Below, one piece after another: positions 31,254 to 39,700 of a stretch of 64,000 bases of DNA (the first letter of the stretch is position 1; every line of letters begins with the position of its first letter). The notes under the pieces are model-generated. The model worked only from the letters and a program-made list of their open reading frames with translations, did not search any database and was not told the origin of the DNA. A program made the position numbers and the translations under genes. This DNA comes from Lentisphaeria bacterium (lineage in GTDB: Bacteria; Verrucomicrobiota; Lentisphaeria; Victivallales; Victivallaceae): assembly GCA_900768515.1 (NCBI GenBank), contig CAAGDG010000093.1, forward strand, positions 1 through 64,000. Direction: 5' to 3'.

Positions 31254-33500
31254 TCAGGCGGAGACGGTCGGGGCGCCTGCGGGCGCGGCTGTCGCGGGGG
31301 CGGTTGAATGCGGCGCCGCCGGTTCCGGCTTTTCGATTTTCGTCTCCGACGGGCGTTTGTGGAACCAGACCCGGTACCCCCAGTAGCCGGCGCCTCCGAG
31401 CAGCGCGGCGGCGATCAGGATCAGAATCCAGTTCCGCAGCGTGTGCCGCTTCGGAGGATGGAAGAGATCGATGATGTCCGACTTGATCAGGAACGAGCGG
31501 GGAAGTTTCGGGCGGAAGGTGAAGATCGCCCCCATCGGCCGCGACAGCCGCATCGGCCGGTTGACCGCGCAGCCGTTGGCTTCCAGGAGCCGCGCCATGC
31601 TGCGCCGGTAGAGTTTGACCAGTGAGATGATCACCACCGGCCCTCCGAAGATCAGAATGATGCCGAGCAGAACCGCGAGGATGTTCCAGATCGAGATGTT
31701 CTGCAGGGATTTGACGATGAACGCGACCGAACTGCCGATTGCCGCGATGCCGATGCCGCCGCTCATCAGCAGCATCGATCCGGAGAGGGGGGCCGCGGCC
31801 GGTTTGGGCGCTGTATTGGGAACGACGCCGGGCAGGGGGGCGGCGGCCAGACTCTGTTCCAGCGCCTTCTGTGCTTCATTGCTGCGGGCGGAGAGGAGCT
31901 TGTCCGCCTGCTTCCCGAGGAACTCTCCAAAACGGTAGAACGGCTGGCGGAGCGCTTCGGAAATCGAAACCGGCTGCTGGATGAAATCGACCACCTTGGC
32001 GTCCCAGATGTCGCCGTCGGCGCCGAAGAACACCCCGCGTTTCCCGATGAAGAGGTTGCGCATGTTTCCGGAGGTGATCGCGACCGCGAGGAGTTGTTTG
32101 CGCAGTTTGTCCGGCTGTCCGGTGGAGACTTCGACATAGGCGACGCAGATGTTGCTCTGGGTGGTGATGGTCTTGTGTTCCGCCTGGTTTTTCACCGGCA
32201 TGGTCAGGGTGAAGTGGCGTCCGTCCATGACCAGCTTTCCCCATTGCAGCATCGAAGGACCGGCCGGGTTGAAGAGTTCGCGCAGGTTCGCGTAGTTGTT
32301 CAGAAACTGGATCAGATAACGCTGGAAAAGCGCCAGTTTCAACAGATCGTTGCAACACTGGAGCTGGTTGGCAACGGCGAGATCTTCCTCCATCAGCTGG
32401 AAGAGGCGCTCGAACTGGTCGCCGTTCTGTTCCGCCTCCAGGGTTTCGCGGGGAATCGCGTCGAAAGCGGCCGCCGGTTTCCGGGCGTTCCAGTCGAGGT
32501 AGGGCGCGACCTGTGCCTTGAGCTCATTCCAGCCGTCGAGGGTGAGCGCGCCCTCTTCCAGTTTGGCCGCGACCGGTTTCAGTGCCGCAAAATCACGCAG
32601 GGCGTCGGAGAGGCGCGGATTCAGGGGGGCCTTGAAATCGAGCCGGCAGGCGGCGTCGGGAATCGCCGCCGGCGCATTTTCCAGGAAGGAGCCGATGCTT
32701 TCGGGGGAGAAGGGGTTCGCCGTCGCCTCCTCCCGGCAGAGCTGCGGCCGGACTCCGCAGAAACGGAGCGTCTCCGAGGCGAGGAAATAACGGTCGATCT
32801 CTTCCCGGAGCCGGGCGACGGCGTCGGCGCAGGCGGCGGTTTCGCCGCCGAAGGGGAGGTGTTTTTCCGGCGCCTCTTCTGTTTCGCGGAGCCAGGAGAG
32901 GCACTCCGCGGAGAGGGTGCGGTACTTCTCCAGGCCGTCGCGGTCGATGCCGTCCAGGCCGGAGAGGTCCCGGACCGGGGCGGCGACCGTCATCGCGTTC
33001 CGGGCGAGCGCGGCCAGTTCGGGATCTTCGATCGACTCCGGAGGGAGGACGCCGTCGCCGTTGCGCAGGGCGCAGCCGATGATTTCGCGTTCGTTGGTGA
33101 TCTGATCGATGGAGATCTCCGGACAATCGGGCGTCCCCAGGTTGTCGAGAATCAGCTGGGCGGCGGCGCGGAGATTGGCGGCGCCGTCGGCGATGGCGTC
33201 GAGTTCGAGCCGGTCGGAACCGGCTTCGAGCCGGTCGAATTTCCGCAGCCGCTCCAGTATCCAGGCGATGGCGCGACGGACCTCGTCGGTGCGGATCATT
33301 TCGTTGTCGTCGTCGTCGATGAATTCGAGAAAACGGCGGTCGGTGCGGTAGGCGTTGATGTCGATGCTGGTCAGCGCCCACTGCGCCTCGTCGAGATCGA
33401 GCAGAGAGCGCAGATCGGCTTCGCTGCTGATGTTCAACTGATAGGATCCCCCGACCCGTCGGAAACGCATTCCCGGAGGATTCCGGTCCGGCTGCTGCAT
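31254..33500 (-). CDS. Large membrane protein with EF-hand-like loop
   Basis: 748 residues with no recognised family. Near the N-terminus, helix RTDRRFLEFI leads into DDDDNEMIRTDE (62-73), which fits the EF-hand loop spacing (Asp62, Asp64, Asn66, Ile69, Glu73), followed by helix VRRAIAWILERL. Residues 90-550 are soluble and mostly helical. Three hydrophobic spans follow (about 570-595, 600-630, 700-720), and the tail is Pro/Ala-rich. Start ATG 33500 has GGGAGAG upstream. An AT-rich TATATT box at 33544-33539 may be its -10. Confidence 0.7.
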   Translation of the reverse strand: MQQPDRNPPGMRFRRVGGSYQLNISSEADLRSLLDLDEAQWALTSIDINAYRTDRRFLEFIDDDDNEMIRTDEVRRAIAWILERLRKFDRLEAGSDRLELDAIADGAANLRAAAQLILDNLGTPDCPEISIDQITNEREIIGCALRNGDGVLPPESIEDPELAALARNAMTVAAPVRDLSGLDGIDRDGLEKYRTLSAECLSWLRETEEAPEKHLPFGGETAACADAVARLREEIDRYFLASETLRFCGVRPQLCREEATANPFSPESIGSFLENAPAAIPDAACRLDFKAPLNPRLSDALRDFAALKPVAAKLEEGALTLDGWNELKAQVAPYLDWNARKPAAAFDAIPRETLEAEQNGDQFERLFQLMEEDLAVANQLQCCNDLLKLALFQRYLIQFLNNYANLRELFNPAGPSMLQWGKLVMDGRHFTLTMPVKNQAEHKTITTQSNICVAYVEVSTGQPDKLRKQLLAVAITSGNMRNLFIGKRGVFFGADGDIWDAKVVDFIQQPVSISEALRQPFYRFGEFLGKQADKLLSARSNEAQKALEQSLAAAPLPGVVPNTAPKPAAAPLSGSMLLMSGGIGIAAIGSSVAFIVKSLQNISIWNILAVLLGIILIFGGPVVIISLVKLYRRSMARLLEANGCAVNRPMRLSRPMGAIFTFRPKLPRSFLIKSDIIDLFHPPKRHTLRNWILILIAAALLGGAGYWGYRVWFHKRPSETKIEKPEPAAPHSTAPATAAPAGAPTVSA

Positions 33501-33786
33501 GGTTCTCTCCCTTCTGCGATGTTTGACGTTTCAAAAATAATATACGACTGCGGTGGGAAAAAAACAGCTGGTCCGCCGTCGTTTTCTGAAAAAAACGGAA
33601 TCTTTTCCGGATTTGATGCTTTTTTTCCGGGAACGGTGTTTGAAAAAGCGGCGGTCCATCGGTACATTGAACCGGTGCCGCACTGATGTGACACGGAGGA
33701 GAACCGGAGCCGCCGGTTTCCCCGGTGCGGAATGTGCTCCTCCGCCGGGCGGATCGGGAGCTGTGAATGAGAAAGGTTGGGGTGTT

Positions 33787-34053
33787 ATGGTATATCGTTT
33801 TCGAACCGACGGCCGGGTATGCAGCCGGGGCATTGAAATTGAGATCGGCGAGGATGGACGGATCCGCCGGGTGGAGTTCGCCGGAGGATGTCCCGGCAAC
33901 CTCGCCGGAATCGGCCGACTGGTCGCCGGAATGACGCCGGACGAGGTGATCGACCGACTCTCCGGCGTCACCTGCGGCGGCAAACCCACCTCCTGTCCGG
34001 ACCAGCTCGCCACCGCGCTGAAGGCGATTCAGGAGAAGCGGAACGCCGGTTGA
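33787..34053 (+). CDS. TSCPD domain-containing protein (TIGR03905 type)
   Basis: 88 residues from ATG 33787. The compact domain MVYRFRTDGRVCSRGIEIEI through FAGGCPGNLAGI to TCGGKPTSCPDQLATAL contains the TSCPD signature and conserved Cys residues at about 12, 35 and the C-terminal CGG...SCPD pair. The domain is also found at the C-terminus of vitamin B12-dependent ribonucleotide reductase and is thought to bind metal; this is the stand-alone form. A GTG 18 bp upstream is an alternative start. Confidence 0.85.
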   Translation: MVYRFRTDGRVCSRGIEIEIGEDGRIRRVEFAGGCPGNLAGIGRLVAGMTPDEVIDRLSGVTCGGKPTSCPDQLATALKAIQEKRNAG

Positions 34054-34078
34054 GCGGAACAGCTTCTCTCCGGCGTTC
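34041..34078. terminator. Hairpin between convergent TSCPD and iron-sulfur genes
   Basis: GAACGCCGG (34041-34049) pairs with CCGGCGTTC (34070-34078), overlapping the TSCPD stop. It lacks a T-run, so termination is plausible but unproven. Confidence 0.4.
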
Positions 34079-34087
34079 CGGCGGAGG

Positions 34088-34906
34088 TCAGCCGTTCCGT
34101 CCCGGGCGTTGAAATTCGCAGGGAACTCCGGTCTGGCAGAGGGCGCAGCCGATGGCGCGGTCGAGCCAGCCGTAGTTTTTTTCCCGTTCCGGAGAGATGT
34201 TTTCGACGCAGTAGCGGGCACAGCCGGGTTTGTCCCGATCGGCGAACTCCTTTCCGATCGCGTGGCCCGGGCAGCGGCGAATGCAGGCCCCGCAGCGGAT
34301 GCACCAGGCGAAGGGATCATCTCCGTAGGGGCGGACATCGGCCGGAATCCGCAGCGACGTCACCACCGAACCGAGACGCATTGCCACACCGTGTTCGGTG
34401 ATCAGTCCTGCAGAGAGACCGAAGGTGCCGGCGCCGGCCACGAAGGCGACGTGGCGTTCCGACCAGCTCGATGTGAAATGCCTGGTGTCCCACCCCGGCG
34501 GCGGATAGATCTCCTTCTGCTCCAGATGGGGCGCGACGGCCGGATACCCGGCGCGAGTCAGAAGTGCGGCCATCTGGCGGCGGATCTCCTCGTTGAGGAT
34601 TTCGCCGAAGCTGCGCACTGCGGCCCACTCCACGGAGGGGCGTTTTGTCTCCTTCCGGTTCGAGAGTCGGGCCTCGGCGTTGACCGGAAGGACCCAGACC
34701 ACGACCGAGGCGGCTTTCGCATTGGGAAATTTTCGTGCCAGCACCTCCTGCGGGGTCCAGTGCTGCGGTCCAATCACGGTTTTAAAGCGTTCGAAGAACG
34801 GATCTTCCGCGGCAGCTACCTTCAGCTGCGGCGGTTCGAAGAAACGGTCCGCGCCGGTGTGGCGGTAGAGATTGGCGAGCATGGATTCCAGGTCCTGACG
34901 ATTCAT
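34088..34906 (-). CDS. QueG-like double 4Fe-4S protein
   Basis: 272 residues from ATG 34906. The C-terminal part has a ferredoxin-type cluster motif CIRCGACIRRCPG and a second Cys group CARYC...GCALCQTGVPC, as in epoxyqueuosine reductase-like proteins. The N-terminal half (VVVWVLPVNAEAR; WAAVRSFGEILNEEI; GLSAGLITEHGVAMRLGSVVT) also fits that family's nucleotide/corrinoid-binding domain, but the protein is shorter than true QueG and the His/Asp pattern cannot be checked by eye. I call it QueG-like only. It lies downstream of glyS, past a hairpin that may attenuate. Confidence 0.75.
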   Translation of the reverse strand: MNRQDLESMLANLYRHTGADRFFEPPQLKVAAAEDPFFERFKTVIGPQHWTPQEVLARKFPNAKAASVVVWVLPVNAEARLSNRKETKRPSVEWAAVRSFGEILNEEIRRQMAALLTRAGYPAVAPHLEQKEIYPPPGWDTRHFTSSWSERHVAFVAGAGTFGLSAGLITEHGVAMRLGSVVTSLRIPADVRPYGDDPFAWCIRCGACIRRCPGHAIGKEFADRDKPGCARYCVENISPEREKNYGWLDRAIGCALCQTGVPCEFQRPGRNG

Positions 34907-34941
34907 CTCACAATCCTTTCTCTTCAATTCTCTCCAATAAC

Positions 34942-34967
34942 GAAAAGGGCCCGTCCCCGCGGACGGG
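34942..34967 (-). terminator. Hairpin/terminator after glyS
   Basis: On the minus strand CCCGTCC and GGACGGG (34967-34961 and 34956-34950) are followed by GGGCCCTTTTCG. The T-run is short, so it may be a partial terminator before the QueG-like gene. Confidence 0.5.
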
Positions 34968-34995
34968 AAACGGACCCGGTTTCGCACTTTTCCGG

Positions 34996-36333
34996 TCAGG
35001 CGTTGATCGCCTTTTCCAGATAGTCGCGCAGAACGGTCACATTCACGCGCTCCTGCTTCATGGTGTCGCGGTCGCGGACGGTGACCGCGTTGTCGTTGAC
35101 CGAATCGAAGTCGAAGGTCACGCAGAAGGGGGTGCCGATCTCGTCCTGACGACGGTAGCGTTTGCCGATGCTGCCGGTTTCGTCGTATTCGGCCCTGAAG
35201 TAGCGGTCGATCTCTTTGTAGAGATTGTAGGCCTGCTCCTTGAGCTTCTTGGACTGCGGCAGCACCGCAACCTGGATCGGCGCGACCAGCGGCGGCAGGT
35301 GCAGCACGATCCGGGTGTCCTCGTCCATGCCGGCCTTGGCGGTGGCGGCCTTCTCCTCGTCGTAGGCGCGGCAGAGGAGCGCGAGCATGGTGCGGTCGAG
35401 TCCGACACTGGTTTCAATTACGGTGGGCATCAGTTTGCGGCCGTTGTCGTGGTCCATGTACTGGAGGTCCTCGCCGGAGAATTCGCTGTGGCGCGAGAGG
35501 TCCCAGGTGCCGCGGTGGTGGACTCCTTCGAGCTCGCCCCAGCCGAACGGGAACTTGACCTCGATGTCGATCGCCGCCTTCGCGTAGTGGGCGAGTTTCT
35601 CGTGGACGTAGATGCGGAAGAAGTCGTCGGAGAATTTGAGTTTCTCACGGTAGTATTTGATCCGCTGCTGCTTCCAGTATTCGAACCACTCCATGCCCTC
35701 CTCGCCGTCGCAGAAGAACTCCATCTCCATCTGGGTGAATTCGCGGCTGCGGAAGGTGAAGTTGCGCGGATTGATCTCGTTCCGGAACGCCTTGCCGATC
35801 TGGGCGATGCCGAAGGGGAGCTTCTGCCGGGTGGCGACCCGGACACTGTGGAAATCCACGAAGATCGGCTGGCAGGTTTCGGCGCGGAGCCAGGCGGTGT
35901 GCTCCTCGTCGAACACCGGTCCGACGAAGGTCTTCATCATCAGATTGAATTCACGCGGTTCGGTCAAATCCTTGGAACCGCAGTTGGGGCAGGTGGTCGG
36001 ATCGGCCATCTGGTCGACCCGGTAGCGGGACTTGCACTGGCGGCAGTCGGTCATGAGGTCGCTGAACTGATCGAGGTGACCTGAGGCCTTCCAGACCCGG
36101 GGGTGGCAGATGATGGTCGAATCGAGTCCTTCGACGTTGTCGCGGGTCTCGACCATCTCGTGCCACCAGAGGTTTTCGATGGCGCGCTTCATCCGCGAAC
36201 CGTAGGGGCCGTAATCCCAGAAACCGTTGATGCCGCCGTAGATTTCCGAGCTCGGGAAAATGAACCCGCGCCGCTTGCACAAGCTGACGATCTTATCCAT
36301 CAGCTCCTGATCCTTGACCTCTTCTTCCGCCAT
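34996..36333 (-). CDS. glyS: Glycyl-tRNA synthetase, single-chain alpha2 type
   Basis: 445 residues, a class II synthetase of the eukaryal/archaeal/Gram-positive dimer kind rather than the alpha2beta2 GlyQ/GlyS kind. N-terminal GFIFPSSEIYGGINGFWDYGP, a zinc-ribbon-like insertion CRQCKSRY...CPNCGSKD (about 97-122), motif 2 FRNEINPRNFTFRSREFTQMEMEFF and motif 3 ETSVGLDRTMLALL are clear. The C-terminal anticodon domain (PIQVAVLPQSKK...YDETGSIGKRYRRQDEIG) is complete. AAGGA precedes the ATG. Promoter at 36411-36439. Confidence 0.97.
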   Translation of the reverse strand: MAEEEVKDQELMDKIVSLCKRRGFIFPSSEIYGGINGFWDYGPYGSRMKRAIENLWWHEMVETRDNVEGLDSTIICHPRVWKASGHLDQFSDLMTDCRQCKSRYRVDQMADPTTCPNCGSKDLTEPREFNLMMKTFVGPVFDEEHTAWLRAETCQPIFVDFHSVRVATRQKLPFGIAQIGKAFRNEINPRNFTFRSREFTQMEMEFFCDGEEGMEWFEYWKQQRIKYYREKLKFSDDFFRIYVHEKLAHYAKAAIDIEVKFPFGWGELEGVHHRGTWDLSRHSEFSGEDLQYMDHDNGRKLMPTVIETSVGLDRTMLALLCRAYDEEKAATAKAGMDEDTRIVLHLPPLVAPIQVAVLPQSKKLKEQAYNLYKEIDRYFRAEYDETGSIGKRYRRQDEIGTPFCVTFDFDSVNDNAVTVRDRDTMKQERVNVTVLRDYLEKAINA

Positions 36334-36410
36334 GAGTCGATTCCTTAAAATTGAATGTCGCGGCGTCCTCGCCGGATGCCGCGCCCGGTTGAACGTTCGT
36401 TTTTCCTATT

Positions 36411-36439
36411 AATGTATCACGCTTTAGCGGATTTTCCAA
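36411..36439 (-). promoter_or_regulatory. Promoter for glyS
   Basis: Minus strand: TTGGAA (36439-36434), a 17-bp spacer and TACATT (36416-36411). The leader contains a GCGGC/GCCGC stem at about 36360-36382. No T-box sequence was recognised. Confidence 0.5.
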
Positions 36440-36471
36440 TCCTCCGCCCGGTTCCCGGAACATTCGATGCG

Positions 36472-36507
36472 CAAAAGAGAGGGGAGGGGGCGGCGCGCCC
36501 TCTCCCC
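36472..36507 (-). terminator. Terminator of the metzincin-adhesin/micropeptide transcript
   Basis: On the minus strand GGGGAGAGGGCG and CGCCCCCTCCCC (36507 to 36481, one mismatch) form a stem followed by TCTCTTTTGC. Confidence 0.75.
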
Positions 36508-36535
36508 GCATTTCCGGCCGGGACATCGAGTCCGT

Positions 36536-36664
36536 TCAGAAGCCCTGATCCGGATTCAGCGGATCCGGGTTCTCCGGGTCCGGAGCGGTTTCTCCCGCGA
36601 CGAGAACGTATTGCCAGCCCTCGAAGCGGATCAATTCAGGTTTTTCGTAGTGAAACTTTTCTTC
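36536..36664 (-). CDS. 43-residue YxxP-type micropeptide downstream of giant adhesin
   Basis: Starts MEEKFHYEKPELIRFEGW, preceded by GGAG 9-12 bp upstream, and ends in an acidic Pro/Asn/Asp tail (PDPENPDPLNPDQGF). There is no signal peptide or membrane helix. The N-terminal Tyr-x-x-Pro (residues 7-10) followed by Glu-Leu resembles leader regions that RiPP recognition elements bind, and also resembles uncharacterised KPEL-type micropeptides. No modifying enzyme is encoded nearby, so RiPP status is speculation. The gene follows the 1398-residue metzincin-adhesin by 77 bp on the same strand and is closed by its own terminator, so the pair probably forms one transcript. Confidence 0.6.
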   Translation of the reverse strand, partial: EEKFHYEKPELIRFEGWQYVLVAGETAPDPENPDPLNPDQGF

Positions 36665-36741
36665 CATGTCGATTCTCCAATCCTTTGATTTTCCCGAGGA
36701 GGGGGGCGGTTCCCGCCCCGCCGCCTGCCTGGCTGTCCTCC

Positions 36742-39700
36742 TCACGCAAGCCAGCCGGAAGAGTTCGACTCCTTTTCGAATGTGAATGTTCCGGTGTCCG
36801 CAGCGGCGGACCGCCACTCCAGTCTGAGCTCCCCGGCCGCGTCGCAGAGGAGCCGGAAGTCGTATCCGGAATCCGCGAGCGTGTTCCAGCTTTCCCCCGC
36901 CGTCCAGCCGGTCGAACTCTGCTGGTCGAAGACGAGGTTGAAATTGTTCGTCTCTCCAAGCTCGAAGGCTCCCGCTTCGCCGTCAAGGAGCAGCCAGCCG
37001 CCGGAGTTGCCGCCGGAAGCGGCAAGATCGGCGGACGTCAGTTTGACGGTGAACTCCGAATCGGCATCGATGCCGAAACTGCCGCTTCCGCCGCTCCAGA
37101 ACGCCGAGGCCGCCGCACTGCGTCCGGTGAGGTCGAACGTGTAGTCGGTCCCTGCCGCAAAGATTGCCGTCCCGGTGTGGACGACCGCGGTGGAACCGCC
37201 GAATTCGACCGCGCCGAACCCGTCGACCGCCGCCTGAAAGTCGGAGGATACGAAATCGACACAGGAGAGGGTTCCGCCGTTGCCGCCGAGGCGGTTCCGG
37301 AAACTTCCGCCGTCGGTGCGGAGGTTCGCCCCGTTTCCGGTGAGTTCCAGCCGGAGCGCTCCGCGTCCGCCGTCGGCCGAGGCTCCGGCGACGGCGTCCC
37401 CCGAACCGTCGAGCCAGATGCCGGCTCCGGCGCTGAAATCGATCGCAGTGCCGCTCCCGGCGTCGATCCGGATGGTCGCGTTGGTCACGTATGAACTGCC
37501 GCCCGCCGCGGAACTGACCTGTCCGCCGGCGTAGATGCTCCGGGCAAAACTGCCGCCGGAGATGGTGATGACGCTCGTGTTGACCGAGTCGGAACCGCCG
37601 CAGGCATAGCCGCCGCCGAAGATGTAATTCCGGAACGTCCCGCCGGAGATGGTGATCGCCGCCGTGCCGGTCACCGAGGAGCTGCTGCCGGTTCCGTAGG
37701 CGTGGCCGCCGCCGTAGAGGTAGCCTTCGCAGGTTCCGCCGGAGATGGTCAGAGAGACCGCGTTTTCTCTGACGGTCGAACCCGCGCCGTAGGCGTAGCC
37801 CCCGCCGTAGAGATAGCCGCAGGTGCCGTCTTTGAGATCGATGGCGGCATTGTAGGTGGTCGCGGTTCCGCCGGCGGCGTATCCGCCTCCGAAGATGCTG
37901 GAATTCGACGCCTGCCGGACCGCGGTTCCGTCGAGGGTGATCCGGGTGGATGTTGTGTAGATGAATTTGCCGTCCGAAGCGTGGCCGGCGCCGATCAGAT
38001 TGTGAATGGTGCCGCCGTTCACGGCGATGTTGACGTTGTTTGTTCCGGAGTTGCGTCCTCCGCCGAAAGCGTAGTGTCCGACCGTTCCGGAGTTGATTTC
38101 GAGATTGACCTGGCCGGCGGCCGCGGTCGATCCGTCGTTTCCGCCGTAGAGAACCGATCGGTCGGCGAGTTCGCCGCCGTCGAACCGCAGATTCACTTCG
38201 GCTCCGCCGGCGGAAGTCGGCGCCGCGGAGGAGGTTCCTCCGAAGATCGTCGCGCCGGAATAGTTCTGCCCGGCAGTCAGTTTCCCGCCGGTGGTGGAGC
38301 CGTACTCCGCGTCGTCGGCCGTCAGATGGATGGTGCCGCCGGTTTCCACCGCGATCTCCCGGTATTCCACCGCTTTGAGAGAAATGGTACGCCGTGTCGG
38401 GTCGTAGTTGAGGGTGTAGACCGTTTCGCCGGACTGGAGCGTGTTGTAGCCGTCCGCGGTCATCTGGAAGGTTCCGGAGAAGGTCTCGTCTCCTGCGACC
38501 AGCAGATGGACGGTGCCGGTGAAATCCCCCTCCGCAAACCCCTGGAACAGATTGTAGTTTCCGGTTTGTCCGGCCGCCATCGTCACCGTGTAGGCGATCT
38601 CCGACAGTGCGGCGTCCCTGGCGGAGATCACCGCCTGTTTGCCCATGGCGGCGGATCGTCCGGCCAGGTCGATCCGGAAGCTGGTTCCCTCCTCGATGAC
38701 GGTGGTGGCGCTGCTGCTCTGGCTGTTCAGGTTGAGGATGCTTCTTGCGGCCGCATCGATGGTCCAGAAGCCGCCGATGGTGAGGTTCTGCACGGAGTAG
38801 CAGCCGAGGTTTCCTCCGGCGACGGTGAGGTTGGCCAGACGGACCGAGGCTTCCGTATTGTTGAAATTCACAAACCCCTTCAGCGTGGCGCCGTCGAGGG
38901 TTCCGGAACTCAGCACCGCGGTCGAGCCGGAGTTCAAAACTCCTCCGAAGGTTCCGCCGTTCAGAACGATGGTTCCGTTGACGGTTCCGGTCGCGTTTCC
39001 CCCGGTCACGTTCAATGTCCCGCCGGAGTTGATGAGAATTCCGGCCGCATTTCCGCCGGTGACGTTCACCGTGCCGCCGGAGTTGACGATTGTCGCCTCC
39101 GAGCTGCCGCCGTCCTTGACCGAAACGGTCGTGCCGGAGCCGACGGTTCCGGAGAGTTTCCGGTCCGTGATCGTCAGGCTGTCGCCCTCCGCATTGGTTG
39201 CGGAGAGAACGCAGTCGGTGTCGGCGTTCAACGTTGCTCCGGCATGCAGAACCACGCCGGAAGCGGCGCCGCCGGTCTGGAGAAAGCTGCCGTCGGACGC
39301 CACGGTGACGGCTTCGGCACTCCCCGCGCTCAGCAGGAAGAACGAATCGGTCGTCGCGGGGGCGCTTTCATTTCCCACCGTCAGAGTGGTCAGGGTGCCG
39401 CCGGATTGTTCAAGGGTGCCGCCGGAACGGATGGTCGCGTTGGTGGCGCTGCCGGATTTCAGCAGGATCTTCCCGGTCTGTTCCGCGATGGAGCCGACGG
39501 CGGTTCCGCCGTCGATCACCTGCAATCCGCTGCCGGTGACGTTGGTTGAATCGGCGGACCCGCCCGCGTAGACGGTTTCGCTGCCGGAGAAGAGCGTGGT
39601 GTCGTGAGTCGAGCCGCGGACTTCGAGGGCGCCGCCGTGGACCACCACGGTACGGAACGCCTCCTGCCCGGTGTCCACCAGGAGGGTTGCGACATCGCCT

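Noticed and set aside
34907..36440. T-box riboswitch in front of glyS
   Set aside because: The short leader shows only a GCGGC/GCCGC stem; no T-box sequence was seen.
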